This document shows, piece after piece, positions 28,331 through 37,880 of a stretch of 64,000 bases of DNA. This DNA comes from Pseudomaricurvus alkylphenolicus (GTDB lineage Bacteria > Pseudomonadota > Gammaproteobacteria > Pseudomonadales > Cellvibrionaceae). The DNA is taken from NCBI RefSeq assembly GCF_011683955.1, contig NZ_JAAQPI010000020.1, positions 33,641-97,640 on the forward strand. Direction: 5' to 3'. The notes below the pieces were generated by a model, which saw only the letters and a list, made by a program, of their open reading frames with translations, had not been told where the DNA came from and searched no databases. The position numbers and the translations under genes are program-made. Position 1 is the first letter of the stretch. Each line of letters opens with the position of its first letter.

Positions 28331-28677
28331 GTCTTGGTCCTTAATTTAACGGGCTTCCTTCAGGGGGCGATTATCACACACCCAATACGACTAAAGAAGC
28401 GTCAACGCCAGTGCAACAACACTGCGGGAGTAATCTTTTTGCGTTAAAAAAACGTAAAAATTAATTCCATAGTGACGCACAAATTTTTTTTGCGTCTATG
28501 CTTTCTGGTAGGGAATAACGGTTTCGATGGATTCGCCTATAACGTTATATGCAGTTGGCCTATATAGGGGGAATATTTTAACTATCCCGCGGTCTAAACC
28601 CCCACAGGCTACTGACAATTTTTGACCAAAGTTTTTGCAGTTGCAGCAGTTAGGCTTTGCCCTGAAGGAGACGAACC
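28331..28677. other. Divergent control region between galE and prkA
   Basis: 347 bases without a gene. It is AT-rich, with two overlapping dyads: TTTTTGCGT/ACGTAAAAA around 28436-28461 and GACGCA/TGCGTC at 28474-28479 and 28491-28496. A sigmaS-like -10, TCTATGCTT, is at 28495-28503, plausible because prkA homologues are stationary-phase genes. I looked for a sigma54 site (as in E. coli yeaG) and found none with correct spacing. The prkA ribosome site GAAGGAG is clear. Confidence 0.5.
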
Positions 28678-30600
28678 ATGAGTATTTTCAGCCACTATCG
28701 TGAGCGCTATGAATCCACTCAGGAAGAGGAACTCACTATTCAGCAGTATCTGGAGCTGTGCAAGAGTGATCCCGGCGTATACGCGACCGCGGCAGAACGT
28801 ATGTTGATGGCCATTGGTGAGCCGGAGTTGATCGACACCTCCACAGATTCCCGCTTGAGCCGTATCTTTTCCAATAAAGTCATTAAGCGTTATAAGGCTT
28901 TTGGCGATTTTTACGGAATGGAAGAATGCATCGAGGAGATCGTTTCCTTCTTCAAGCACGCCGCACAGGGTCTGGAGGAGAAAAAACAGATTCTTTACCT
29001 GCTCGGACCGGTGGGAGGGGGTAAGTCCTCACTTGCAGAAAAACTGAAAGACCTGATGCAAAAAGAGCCCATTTACTGCATCAAGGATTCACCGGTTTTC
29101 GAATCACCCCTGGCGCTGTTTGACGAAGATGAGGACGGACATATTCTGGAAGAGGATTACGGCATTCCACGTCGTTATATCAAGTCCATTATGTCGCCCT
29201 GGGCGGTCAAACGCCTCCACGAATACAACGGCGATATCAGCAAGTTCAAAGTCGTTAAAATGTATCCCTCCATTCTGGACCAGGTTGCCATCTCCAAGAC
29301 CGAACCCGGCGATGAAAACAACCAGGACATTTCCTCCCTGGTGGGCAAAGTGGACATTCGCAAACTGGAGGACTTCCCGCAAAACGACCCCGATGCCTAC
29401 AGCTTCTCCGGCGGCCTCTGCCGATCCAACCAGGGCATCATGGAATTTGTGGAAATGTTCAAAGCACCTATCAAAGTGCTGCACCCTTTGCTGACTGCCA
29501 CCCAGGAAGGCAACTACAACAGTACCGAAGGATTGGGAGCCATCCCCTTTGAAGGTATCATTCTGGCGCACTCCAACGAATCAGAATGGCAGACCTTTAA
29601 GAACAACAAAAACAACGAAGCCTTTATCGACCGTGTTTATATCGTCAAGGTCCCCTACTGCTTGCGTGTTTCGGAAGAGATTCGCATCTACGACAAGCTG
29701 TTGGTCAACAGCTCCTTGTCCAAGGCGCCTTGTGCACCGGATACGTTGAAAATGCTGGCTCAGTTTTCCATATTGTCTCGCATTAAGGACCCGGAAAACT
29801 CCAACCTCTATTCCAAGATGCGCATCTATGATGGCGAAAACCTCAAGGACACTGACCCTAAAGCCAAGTCGTTACAGGAATACAAAGACTCCGCCGGAGT
29901 GGATGAAGGCATGGCGGGCCTATCTACCCGCTTTGCCTTTAAGATTCTCTCGAAGGTGTTTAATTTCGATCCCACCGAAATTGCTGCCAACCCGGTGCAC
30001 CTGCTTTATGTATTGGAACAACAAATCGAGCAGGAACAATACCAAGCCGAACAGCAGGAAAAATACCTGGCCTTTATCAAAGAATATCTGGCCCCACGAT
30101 ACGTCGACTTTATTGGCAAGGAAATCCAGACAGCTTATCTCGAATCTTATGCTGAATACGGGCAGAATATTTTTGACCGCTATGTAACCTATGCTGACTT
30201 CTGGATTCAGGATCAGGAATTCCGTGACCCTGAAACCGGCGAAATTCTGGACCGCAGCGCTTTGAACGAAGAGCTGGAGAAAATTGAAAAACCGGCAGGT
30301 ATCAGCAACCCGAAAGATTTCCGTAACGAAATCGTCAACTTCGTATTACGCGCACGCGCCAACAACAACGGTAAAAACCCGGTTTGGAACAGCTACGAAA
30401 AACTGCGCACCGTGATTGAGAAAAAAATGTTCTCCAATACCGAAGACTTGCTGCCAGTAATTTCGTTCAACGCGAAAGCTTCGGCCGACGACAAGAAAAA
30501 GCACGAGGATTTTGTCGATCGAATGGTGGACCGCGGTTACACCGAGAAGCAGGTTCGCCTGCTGTCCGAATGGTACCTAAGAGTCAGGAAATCGCAGTAA
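28678..30600 (+). CDS. prkA: PrkA/YeaG-family serine protein kinase
   Basis: 640 residues, as in YeaG. A P-loop (G110-P-V-G-G-G-K-S117) is in the N-terminal AAA-like domain, and the C-terminal PrkA kinase-like domain covers ~380-640. The family is a cytoplasmic stress-response protein; E. coli YeaG is induced by nitrogen starvation and stationary phase and has been reported as a protein kinase. Its gene is followed by yeaH and spoVR, a cluster conserved across gammaproteobacteria. The ribosome site AAGGAG precedes ATG by eight bases. No unusual feature is seen. Confidence 0.96.
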   Translation: MSIFSHYRERYESTQEEELTIQQYLELCKSDPGVYATAAERMLMAIGEPELIDTSTDSRLSRIFSNKVIKRYKAFGDFYGMEECIEEIVSFFKHAAQGLEEKKQILYLLGPVGGGKSSLAEKLKDLMQKEPIYCIKDSPVFESPLALFDEDEDGHILEEDYGIPRRYIKSIMSPWAVKRLHEYNGDISKFKVVKMYPSILDQVAISKTEPGDENNQDISSLVGKVDIRKLEDFPQNDPDAYSFSGGLCRSNQGIMEFVEMFKAPIKVLHPLLTATQEGNYNSTEGLGAIPFEGIILAHSNESEWQTFKNNKNNEAFIDRVYIVKVPYCLRVSEEIRIYDKLLVNSSLSKAPCAPDTLKMLAQFSILSRIKDPENSNLYSKMRIYDGENLKDTDPKAKSLQEYKDSAGVDEGMAGLSTRFAFKILSKVFNFDPTEIAANPVHLLYVLEQQIEQEQYQAEQQEKYLAFIKEYLAPRYVDFIGKEIQTAYLESYAEYGQNIFDRYVTYADFWIQDQEFRDPETGEILDRSALNEELEKIEKPAGISNPKDFRNEIVNFVLRARANNNGKNPVWNSYEKLRTVIEKKMFSNTEDLLPVISFNAKASADDKKKHEDFVDRMVDRGYTEKQVRLLSEWYLRVRKSQ

Positions 30601-30631
30601 CCTGACGTGTTGGGTACCTAAGGGGCATTGT

Positions 30632-31912
30632 ATGAGTTATATCATTGATCGGCGCCTTAACAGCAAGAATAAAAGCACGGTTAACCGGCAGCGGTTTTTA
30701 AGGCGCTACCGCAAGCATATCCAAAAAGCGGTTTCTGATGCGGTCACCCAACGCTCGATTACGGACATCGACAAGGGTGAACAAATCAGCATTCCCAGCA
30801 AGGACATCAGTGAACCGGTTTTTCACCATGGATCCGGAGGTCTTGGCACCGGGGTATTACCCGGCAACAAGGAGTTTGTCAGCGGCGATAAAATTCCCCG
30901 CCCCCCCGGCGGTGCCGGCGGAGGTGGTGGCTCGGGTTCAGGCGCCAGTGATCAGGGCGAAGGCATGGATGATTTCGTCTTCCAGATCACCCAGGAAGAG
31001 TTTCTGGACTTTATGTTTGAAGACCTGGAACTTCCCAATCTGGTCAAGCGGCAACTGTCAGGCAACGAAGAATTTAAAATGCGCCGCGCGGGTATTTCCA
31101 ACGAGGGTTCGCCTGGACGCATTAACATTGTCCGCTCTCTTCGTTCCGCCAACGCCCGCCGTATCGCACTGACCGGAGGTAAGAGGCGCAAACTGAAAGA
31201 ACTGGAAGCTGAATTGGCGGAGCAGGAAGCGCTGGACCCACTGCTTAAGGACCATCGCAAAATCGAAAAGATGATGCAACAGATCGCCAGTCTGAGAGGC
31301 CGCATTAATCGTGTGCCCTGGCTGGATGATTTCGACCTCAAATACAACCTTCACGTCAAGGAACCCATCCCCCGCTCAAAAGCCGTCATGTTTTGCCTGA
31401 TGGATGTGTCGGGCTCTATGAACCAGGCCACCAAGGATATGGCCAAACGCTTTTTTATTCTGTTATATCTGTTTCTACAACGAAACTATGAACACACTGA
31501 AGTGGTGTTTATTCGCCACCACACCAGCGCTAAAGAAGTGGATGAACAGGAATTTTTCTATTCGCGAGAAACCGGCGGCACCATCGTCTCCAGTGCGCTG
31601 AAGCTGATGAAGGAAATCCTGGACACCCGCTATCCAGTCAGTGAATGGAACATTTACGGTGCCCAGGCGTCCGACGGTGATAACTGGAACGACGACTCCA
31701 GCACCTGCTCCAAAATTTTGATGCAGGACTTGCTACCCAAACTCCAATATTATTCTTACATCGAAATCACTCCCCGCGACCATCAGGCGCTGTGGGAAGA
31801 GTACCGTGAGGTGCAGGCTAATTTTGGCGATGTGTTCGCCATGCAGCAAATTGTCAATGTGTCTGACATCTATCCGGTATTCCGCGAGCTGTTCCACAAA
31901 AAAGCTGTATGA
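30632..31912 (+). CDS. yeaH: YeaH/DUF444 VWA-domain protein
   Basis: 426 residues. An N-terminal basic stretch is followed by a Gly-Pro-rich linker (~90-115, [10 protein letters not shown]), a helical region, and a VWA-like C-terminal domain. The domain starts at CLMDVSGSM with the MIDAS residues D258-x-S260-x-S262 intact. VWA domains bind partners through a metal. The constant pairing with PrkA suggests a joint complex, but the molecular function is not known. It has AAGGGG before the start and ends one base before a possible ATG of the next gene, consistent with an operon. Confidence 0.95.
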   Translation: MSYIIDRRLNSKNKSTVNRQRFLRRYRKHIQKAVSDAVTQRSITDIDKGEQISIPSKDISEPVFHHGSGGLGTGVLPGNKEFVSGDKIPRPPGGAGGGGGSGSGASDQGEGMDDFVFQITQEEFLDFMFEDLELPNLVKRQLSGNEEFKMRRAGISNEGSPGRINIVRSLRSANARRIALTGGKRRKLKELEAELAEQEALDPLLKDHRKIEKMMQQIASLRGRINRVPWLDDFDLKYNLHVKEPIPRSKAVMFCLMDVSGSMNQATKDMAKRFFILLYLFLQRNYEHTEVVFIRHHTSAKEVDEQEFFYSRETGGTIVSSALKLMKEILDTRYPVSEWNIYGAQASDGDNWNDDSSTCSKILMQDLLPKLQYYSYIEITPRDHQALWEEYREVQANFGDVFAMQQIVNVSDIYPVFRELFHKKAV

Positions 31913-31924
31913 ATGAGGGAACCT

Positions 31925-33523
31925 ATGAGCAACCCGGACGACGCCCCCCAGAATGAATCCGTTGAGAGCCCCCTGAGAAGCAACCCGATTTCTGAAACCT
32001 CGGAATGGTCGTTTGAGCTTATTGAGGAGTATGATCGCGCAATTGCTGAAATTGCCAAGGGGTACAAGCTCGACACCTACCCCAATCAGATTGAAGTGAT
32101 CAGCTCCGAGCAGATGATGGACGCCTACGCTTCTGTGGGCATGCCCCTCGGGTATCATCACTGGTCCTATGGCAAGCAGTTTCTCAATATAGAGCAATCC
32201 TACAATCGTGGGCAGATGGGGCTCGCTTACGAAATTGTGATCAATTCCAACCCCTGCATCGCCTATCTGATGGAGGAAAACACCATGACCATGCAGGCGC
32301 TGGTAATCGCCCACGCCTGTTATGGCCACAATTCGTTTTTTAAGGGAAATTACCTGTTCCGAGCCTGGACCGATGCAGACTCCATCATCGACTATCTGCT
32401 GTTTGCCAAGAACTATATTGCTGAGTGTGAATCTCGCTACGGCATCGACGAAGTCGAATCCCTGATTGACTCCTGTCACGCCCTGATGAATTACGGTGTT
32501 GATCGCTATAAGCGCCCCTATCCTATCTCCGCAGAAGAAGAGCGGCAGCGGCAAAAAGAACGGGAAGAGTATTTGCAGAAACAGGTTAACGACCTGTGGC
32601 GTACCATCCCTACCGCGGAGGAAGATAAGGCAGAAGCAGAAAAAATTCACTTTCCACCTGAACCAGAAGAAAACCTGCTCTATTTTATTGAAAAAAATGC
32701 GCCCTTACTTGAACCATGGCAAAGGGAAGTGGTGCGTATCGTTCGTAAGATTGCTCAATACTTTTATCCTCAACGCCAGACTCAGGTCATGAACGAAGGC
32801 TGGGCCACCTTCTGGCACTATACGTTGCTGAACACCATGTACGACCGGGGCCTGGTGACTGAAGGCTTTATTCTGGAATTTCTCCAGTCCCATACCAGTG
32901 TTATTTATCAACCCCCCTATGACAGCCCCTATTACAGCGGCATTAACCCTTACACATTGGGGTTCAGCATGATGTGCGACCTGCGCCGCATCTGCGAGAA
33001 CCCCACAGACGAAGATCGGCACTGGTTCCCGGACATTGCAGGCAGTGACTGGCTGGAAACCCTGCACTTTGCCATGCAGAACTTTAAGGATGAGAGCTTT
33101 ATCCTTCAATTTCTGTCACCCAAAGTGATGCGTGACCTGAAGCTGTTCTGTATTGTGGATGATGACCAAAAGCGCGAAATTGAAGTTTCTGCCATCCATG
33201 ATGAAATGGGATACCAGAAAGTGCGGGAAGCCCTCGCCGGCCAATACAACCTGGGCAATCGGGAGCCCAATATTCAGGTCCACAAGGTGGACATTCGCGG
33301 CGACCGGTCGCTGACCCTGCAGCACATTCAGTACAACCGCAAGCCCTTGGGTAAATCCACAGAGGAAGTATTAAAGCATGTTCACCGTCTGTGGGGATTT
33401 GATGTGCACCTGCATTCGGTTCAGGACGATACCGTCAGTGCCAGCTATCACTGTCCGCCACAACCGGAAACCAGCACCGAGGATCTGGAGGTAGCACTGC
33501 CTGTCATCGGCTGGGGAATTTAA
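31925..33523 (+). CDS. SpoVR family protein (YcgB-like)
   Basis: 532 residues, full length. Typical segments include HHWSYGKQF, HACYGHNSFFKGNY, MNEGWATFWHY and NPYTLGF. The His and Glu in these conserved blocks suggest a metal site resembling a zinc hydrolase, but no activity is established for the family. I chose ATG 31925 over 31913 because AGGGA sits correctly before it. The gene is the third of the prkA-yeaH-spoVR operon. The 3' end overlaps the convergent response-regulator gene by four bases. SpoVR is a sporulation gene only in Bacillus; here a stress role is more likely. Confidence 0.94.
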   Translation: MSNPDDAPQNESVESPLRSNPISETSEWSFELIEEYDRAIAEIAKGYKLDTYPNQIEVISSEQMMDAYASVGMPLGYHHWSYGKQFLNIEQSYNRGQMGLAYEIVINSNPCIAYLMEENTMTMQALVIAHACYGHNSFFKGNYLFRAWTDADSIIDYLLFAKNYIAECESRYGIDEVESLIDSCHALMNYGVDRYKRPYPISAEEERQRQKEREEYLQKQVNDLWRTIPTAEEDKAEAEKIHFPPEPEENLLYFIEKNAPLLEPWQREVVRIVRKIAQYFYPQRQTQVMNEGWATFWHYTLLNTMYDRGLVTEGFILEFLQSHTSVIYQPPYDSPYYSGINPYTLGFSMMCDLRRICENPTDEDRHWFPDIAGSDWLETLHFAMQNFKDESFILQFLSPKVMRDLKLFCIVDDDQKREIEVSAIHDEMGYQKVREALAGQYNLGNREPNIQVHKVDIRGDRSLTLQHIQYNRKPLGKSTEEVLKHVHRLWGFDVHLHSVQDDTVSASYHCPPQPETSTEDLEVALPVIGWGI

Positions 33524-34083
33524 CGGATCAGAGCTTCGACACGAGCCAGCAATTCGTCGTTTTCGAAGGGTTTGGGTAGGACATCTGTGGCCCCCAGGGC
33601 CATGGCGCGCTCTAATCCCGCAGCAGTCTCAGCGGAAATAATCAGAACTTTGGTGTTGGCATGTTCTTCGTTGCTGCGGATAAAGGACAATACTTCATAG
33701 CCATCCATTCCCGGCATCTTCAGATCCAGTGTCACCAATCCGGGCTTCATTCTCGACAACATGGTGCCGGCGCTAAAGCCGTCACGAGCCACCTCCACCT
33801 CGAAACCGCTGCGTGCCAACACCCGTCGAATGGCACTGGCCATTTCCGGCTGGTCTTCGATCACCAGCACAGAGCGGTTGGGAGCCTGCAAATCCGCCGG
33901 AACCGGCATATCGTTTTCTTGTAGAAATAGCACGAAATCCTCTACCTGAATACGATGGTCACCACGCCCGGGTAATTTATAGGCCTTCAGGCGGCCCCGC
34001 TCGATCCAACGAATGACCGTGCGGAAATTAACGCCGCAGTATTTTGCCGCTTCGCCGGTCGTCAGGACGCGAATTTCAGACAT
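33520..34083 (-). CDS. Response regulator with N-terminal excisionase/MerR-like HTH
   Basis: 187 residues with an unusual order for a response regulator. Residues 5-55 form a winged HTH of the excisionase/BldC/MerR type (VLTTGEAAKYCGVNFRTVIRW), and residues 70-187 a receiver with Asp120 (TLDLKMPGMDG), conserved acidic pair at ~76-77 and Lys near 171 in LPKPF. It should bind DNA after phosphorylation. No kinase is cotranscribed, but a REC-histidine kinase gene lies divergently at 34540, and between them is the small-RNA candidate. Its own promoter may be near TATACAAT upstream of 34083, without a good -35. Confidence 0.92.
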   Translation of the reverse strand: MSEIRVLTTGEAAKYCGVNFRTVIRWIERGRLKAYKLPGRGDHRIQVEDFVLFLQENDMPVPADLQAPNRSVLVIEDQPEMASAIRRVLARSGFEVEVARDGFSAGTMLSRMKPGLVTLDLKMPGMDGYEVLSFIRSNEEHANTKVLIISAETAAGLERAMALGATDVLPKPFENDELLARVEALIR

Positions 34084-34274
34084 AGAGTGCTCTTGAATTT
34101 TTTATTGTATAAGCGCAAACCAGCAGTCTACCTGACTTGCATGACTTATGTGAATATCTTCCAGCCGATTTTTTAACCAACATTCGAAATCTTTCCTTTC
34201 TGACCGTTGATCTCGTCATTCAATCAGTCAGTGATCTATCCCGCATTTTGGCCTGATAGTACCGAATGTCAGGT

Positions 34275-34304
34275 TTGACAGGTTTGTTACATTTGGCATA
34301 TTAT
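34275..34304 (+). promoter_or_regulatory. Strong sigma70 promoter of the small-RNA candidate
   Basis: The -35 TTGACA (34275-34280) matches the consensus perfectly. The -10 TATTAT (34299-34304) is one mismatch away, with an 18-base spacer. Transcription should start near 34311. Such quality is rare elsewhere in this window and suggests high constitutive expression. Confidence 0.75.
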
Positions 34305-34310
34305 AGCTTG

Positions 34311-34469
34311 CAGATGTTGTGGTGTCCTCTCCTTTGTGGCTGGGCGAGAGCGTCGTACGGGCCGAAACGGCCTGACCCCTGAATAGTCAGTCGGGGGCAA
34401 ACGAACTTTCTGCCAGCTCCCCGAACACCCTAAGACCCTTCGCCCCTAGCTGTATTGGGGGCCTTTTTT
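34311..34469 (+). ncRNA. Unassigned structured small RNA (about 160 nt)
   Basis: A strong promoter and an intrinsic terminator bracket a stretch with no ORF. Predicted helices: CTCTC/GAGAG (34327-34331 with 34346-34350); GGCCG/CGGCC closing an AAA loop (34360-34372); CCCC/GGGG with an inner TGA/TCA (34376-34396); GGCA/TGCC (34396-34399 with 34411-34414); a possible long-range GGTGT/ACACC (34321-34325 with 34425-34429); and the terminator. I compared it from memory with tmRNA, RNase P, SRP, 6S, CsrB-type and common riboswitches and recognised none. 6S RNA would fit length and promoter strength but not the branched hairpins. It could also be a 5' leader that attenuates the kinase gene starting 70 nt after the terminator. 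Confidence 0.55.
34442..34469 (+). terminator. Intrinsic terminator of the small-RNA candidate
   Basis: GCCCC (34442-34446) pairs with GGGGC (34458-34462) around a 10-12 base loop, and six T follow (34464-34469). It ends about 70 bases before the kinase ATG, so it separates the two transcripts unless read through. Confidence 0.75.
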
Positions 34470-34539
34470 CTTTCCTGCCTGTTTTTTCCAACCGCTGTAT
34501 CGGCCATACTGCGATAAAAATCCAGCGGACAGGGAATCC

Positions 34540-35829
34540 ATGGCCAGCCAAGCCAACGCGCCAGAATCATTCGAAAGCGCCTCCATTCTTGTCGTCGACG
34601 ACAACCCAGTGAATCGCAAAGTGCTCCGGTATATTCTGCAGAGCCAATACGCTCACCTGGAAACGGCGGAGGATGGTGAGCAATGCCTGCACCGCCTGAC
34701 TTCAGGGCGCTTTGATCTGGTCATGCTGGATCTAAATATGCCCCTCAAATCCGGGTTTGACGTGCTCCAGGAAGTGGGGGCAATGCCTTTAAAGCAACGC
34801 CCCACTTTTATTGTGGTATCGGCCGATAACAACCCCAGCAGTATCAGTCGCGCCCTGCGACTGGGGGCCTCTGACTATGTCAGCACACCATTTAACCGCG
34901 ACGAGCTCCTGGCCCGGGTCAAAACCCACCTGGCCCTGCGAAGCCGAGAGCTGGATCTGGAAAACCGGGTCAAGAAACGTACTGCACAGCTGCAAGCCAC
35001 TAACGAAAAGCTTCGCGAGGCCCAGCACCAGCTGGTTCTGGCCGAAAAAATGGCGTCACTGGGCCAGTTGTCGGCGGGTATCGCCCACGAAATCAATAAT
35101 CCAATCGGATATGTGGCCTCCAATCTGGATTCGCTCAAACACTATGTGGAGGATCTGGTGGAACTGATCGGTGAGTACCAACAGGTGGAAGCCTACATCG
35201 GCGACGAGTCCGCCCGCCGTCAACTGGAACAGAAATGTCAGGCTGTGAATCTCCCCTTTTTGAAAGAGGACGTCAGACAACTGATTGGCGATTCATTGAC
35301 GGGTGTACAACGGGTCAAGCAGATTGTCAGCGATCTGAAGGTTTTCTCCCACCCCGAACAGCGAGACTGGGAAGCACTGGATCTGAACGACTGTATCCGC
35401 AGCGTACTGAATATTGTTAACAGTGAGATCAAGTACAAAGCGGACATTGTGTTGCAACTGGACCCGAATCTGCCGACCATTGCGTGCATCACCACACAGA
35501 TGTACCAGGTAATTACCAATCTTGTGGTCAATGCGGCCCAGGCGATCGAGAAACATGGAGAAATCCGTATCAGTACCCGCAGCCTCAAACCCTCGCAAGA
35601 CAGCATTGAAGTGGAGATCTGTGATAACGGCTCCGGCATGAGCCAGGCGGTCAAACACAAAATATTTGACCCTTTTTTTACCACCAAGGCTGTGGGCCAG
35701 GGCACTGGTCTGGGGCTGTCCATATCCTACGGCATTATCGAAGGCCATAGAGGCAGTATTGACGTCGACACTCGCCCGGGCGAAGGCACCTGTTTCACAT
35801 TGACACTGCCAATCTCCCAGGGCGAGTAG
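34540..35829 (+). CDS. REC-histidine kinase without membrane domain
   Basis: 429 residues. An N-terminal receiver has acidic D20-D21 and phospho-acceptor Asp64 (MLDLNMP). A coiled linker ~130-170 leads to HisKA with His183 in GIAHEINNPIG and to HATPase ~270-425 ending with the G-boxes GQGTGLGLS and GEGTCFTL. There is no TM segment, so it is a cytoplasmic kinase taking input through its receiver. The HEINNPIG motif is typical of NtrB-like and soluble cyclic-network kinases. The ATG is preceded by AGGGA. The divergent HTH response regulator is the nearest possible partner. Confidence 0.92.
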   Translation: MASQANAPESFESASILVVDDNPVNRKVLRYILQSQYAHLETAEDGEQCLHRLTSGRFDLVMLDLNMPLKSGFDVLQEVGAMPLKQRPTFIVVSADNNPSSISRALRLGASDYVSTPFNRDELLARVKTHLALRSRELDLENRVKKRTAQLQATNEKLREAQHQLVLAEKMASLGQLSAGIAHEINNPIGYVASNLDSLKHYVEDLVELIGEYQQVEAYIGDESARRQLEQKCQAVNLPFLKEDVRQLIGDSLTGVQRVKQIVSDLKVFSHPEQRDWEALDLNDCIRSVLNIVNSEIKYKADIVLQLDPNLPTIACITTQMYQVITNLVVNAAQAIEKHGEIRISTRSLKPSQDSIEVEICDNGSGMSQAVKHKIFDPFFTTKAVGQGTGLGLSISYGIIEGHRGSIDVDTRPGEGTCFTLTLPISQGE

Positions 35830-35854
35830 CGCCTGTACCCTGCCTGACAGCGTG

Positions 35855-35860
35855 TATAAT
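35855..35860 (+). promoter_or_regulatory. Consensus -10 directly upstream of cca
   Basis: TATAAT lies six bases before the cca ATG. If used, transcription would begin at or next to the A of ATG, giving a leaderless mRNA; there is also no Shine-Dalgarno. A -35 at the right distance is poor (near 35832), so it may instead be chance. Confidence 0.35.
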
Positions 35861-35866
35861 GCCGCC

Positions 35867-37114
35867 ATGAAAGAGATTTATCTGGTTGGCGGCGCGGTCC
35901 GCGACAAACTATTGGGCTACCCCTACAGCGAAAAGGACTGGGTGGTGGTAGGCGCCACCCCGGAAGAGATGGAGAGCGAGGGCTATCGCCCTGTGGGCAA
36001 GGACTTCCCGGTATTCCTGCACCCCGAGACGGGTGAAGAATACGCACTGGCCCGCACCGAACGCAAAACCGCCCCCGGCTACAGCGGCTTCGTTTTCCAC
36101 ACCTCTCCGGACATTACTCTGAAGGAAGATCTACTGCGCCGGGATCTGACAATCAATGCCATTGCAGAAGACTGCCAGGGCAATATTTTTGATCCCTATG
36201 GTGGGCGACAAGACCTGCAATCCCGCATCCTTCGTCATGTCAGCGACGCCTTTAGTGAAGACCCAGTGCGGGTACTGCGTGTCGCCCGCTTTGCCGCCCG
36301 CTACCATCACCTGGGGTTCACATTGGCCGAGGAAACCCGGCAATTAATGAGCAGCATGGTGCAAGAGGGTGAAGTTTCCCATCTGGTGCCAGAGCGGGTC
36401 TGGAAAGAAACCGAACGGGCGCTGCGCGAGCCGTCTCCACATATTTTTGTCGAGGTATTGCGTCAGTGCGGTGCGCTGGCCGTGATCATGCCGGAGCTGG
36501 ACAACCTGTTTGGTGTTCCGCAGCCAAAACAACATCACCCGGAGGTCGATTGCGGTTTGCACTGTCTGATGGCGCTGGAGCAAGCCCGTCAGCTGAGTGA
36601 AGACAGCGAGGTGTTATTCGCCGCCCTGGTCCACGACCTGGGTAAAGCCGAAACGCCCACCGAAGAACTGCCACGACACATCGGCCACGAAAGCCGCAGC
36701 CTGCCGTTGATCGAAACGCTGTGCGACCGGCTTGGGGTACCCAAAAAGCATCGGGAGCTGGCCCTGTCGGTTGCCAGAGACCACACCAATTGTCATCGCG
36801 CCATGGAGCTGCGCCCCACTACCCTGATGCAGTTAATGCAACGCCTGGATGGCTTTCGGCGCCCCCAGCACCTGGAGCAATTCCTGTTGGCGTGTGAAGC
36901 GGATGCGAAAGGCCGCACAGGCTTGGAGCAGCACCCCTACCCCCAGCGGGAGTATGTTCTGCAGGCGCTGGTGGCGTGCAATCGAATACAGGCTCGGGAT
37001 GTGATGGAAGAAGGCATAACCGGAAAAGCGATTGGAGAGGCATTGACGAGGAAACGAGTCAGTGCCCTCAAACAATTCAAACAGCAATTTACGACTCAGG
37101 ATAAAACACAGTGA
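35867..37114 (+). CDS. cca: Multifunctional CCA-adding tRNA nucleotidyltransferase
   Basis: 415 residues, the normal length of the HD-containing enzyme. The N-terminal half has the nucleotidyltransferase motif LVGGAVRDKLLG, followed by EKDWVVVG and RRDLTINAIA. The C-terminal half has an HD domain with ALVHDLGK, so it adds CCA and may have phosphatase/phosphodiesterase activity. I chose ATG 35867 because it fits the E. coli N-terminus; the upstream GTG at 35852 adds five residues that do not. It overlaps the next gene by GTGA. Confidence 0.95.
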   Translation: MKEIYLVGGAVRDKLLGYPYSEKDWVVVGATPEEMESEGYRPVGKDFPVFLHPETGEEYALARTERKTAPGYSGFVFHTSPDITLKEDLLRRDLTINAIAEDCQGNIFDPYGGRQDLQSRILRHVSDAFSEDPVRVLRVARFAARYHHLGFTLAEETRQLMSSMVQEGEVSHLVPERVWKETERALREPSPHIFVEVLRQCGALAVIMPELDNLFGVPQPKQHHPEVDCGLHCLMALEQARQLSEDSEVLFAALVHDLGKAETPTEELPRHIGHESRSLPLIETLCDRLGVPKKHRELALSVARDHTNCHRAMELRPTTLMQLMQRLDGFRRPQHLEQFLLACEADAKGRTGLEQHPYPQREYVLQALVACNRIQARDVMEEGITGKAIGEALTRKRVSALKQFKQQFTTQDKTQ

Positions 37115-37851
37115 CCACAGAACAACCCGTTGCTCTGGTGACCGGTGGCGCCCGTCGTATCGGCGCTGCGATTGTCAGAGAACTGCACCAGGAGGGCTAC
37201 CGGGTGTTGGTGCATTGCCGACACTCCATCCAAGATGCCCAGGCCCTGTGTGAACAGCTGAATCACGAGCGCCCCGATACCGCCAAGGTGGTTGTGGGTG
37301 ATCTGAATGATGCGGATGCGATTGCTTCACTGGCGGCTTCGGTGCTGAATAGCTTTGGCCGGCTCGACAGTCTCATCAACAACGCCTCGGTGTTTTATCC
37401 GACCCCCGTCGGTGAGGCCACGCTCGAACATTGGGACGATCTGTTCGCCAGCAATGCCCGGGCGCCGTTTTTTCTCAGCCAGGCCCTGGCACCCGCCCTC
37501 ACCAAAAGCCGCGGCTGTATCGTCAATATCGCCGACATTCACGCCGAGAAGCCGCTTAAAAACTACACTATTTACTGCATGGCAAAGGCCGCCAATCAAA
37601 TGCTGACACGCTCACTGGCGCGCGAGCTAGCCCCGGCGGTACGGGTTAACAGCGTCGCCCCCGGTGCGATCATGTGGCCTGAAAATGAAGCGGAGATGGA
37701 TGCTGACGACCAGTTGCAGATTATCGATCGAACCCCCATGAAACGCCCCGGCCACCCTGACAACATCGCTCAAACCGTGCTCTACCTGCTACAGAACGAT
37801 TTTATCAACGGGCAGATTATCGCCGTAGATGGCGGGCGCTCACTTACCTGA
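37111..37851 (+). CDS. Pteridine reductase (FolM-like short-chain dehydrogenase)
   Basis: 246 residues, SDR fold. TGGARRIG at the N-terminus is the TGxxxRxG form typical of pteridine reductases rather than the common TGxxxGIG. NNASVF and the catalytic Y-x3-K pair (Y in YTIYCMAKAA) are present, and a C-terminal GQIIAVDGGRSL block closes the fold. Such enzymes reduce dihydrobiopterin or dihydrofolate with NADPH. GTG 37111 overlaps the cca stop by four bases, so translation is coupled. folP is far away (59 kb), so no folate operon is implied. Confidence 0.88.
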   Translation: MTTEQPVALVTGGARRIGAAIVRELHQEGYRVLVHCRHSIQDAQALCEQLNHERPDTAKVVVGDLNDADAIASLAASVLNSFGRLDSLINNASVFYPTPVGEATLEHWDDLFASNARAPFFLSQALAPALTKSRGCIVNIADIHAEKPLKNYTIYCMAKAANQMLTRSLARELAPAVRVNSVAPGAIMWPENEAEMDADDQLQIIDRTPMKRPGHPDNIAQTVLYLLQNDFINGQIIAVDGGRSLT

Positions 37852-37875
37852 CACCACTTCCTCGCCAAAGTGGTG
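37852..37875. other. Perfect 8-bp dyad between convergent genes
   Basis: CACCACTT (37852-37859) and AAGTGGTG (37868-37875) form a hairpin between the stops of the pteridine reductase and CBS genes. Neither strand has a T-run, so it is at best a weak bidirectional terminator or an mRNA 3' stabiliser. Confidence 0.5.
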
Positions 37876-37880
37876 CACCT

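Noticed and set aside
28474..28496. Possible sigma54 promoter upstream of prkA
   Set aside because: GC is present near 28492 but no GG at the required 11-base distance.
34311..34469. 6S, tmRNA, RNase P, SRP or a known riboswitch
   Set aside because: No conserved core of these RNAs could be recognised; reported as unassigned instead.
37852..37875. Intrinsic terminator between convergent genes
   Set aside because: Good stem but no T-run on either strand; kept only as a dyad.
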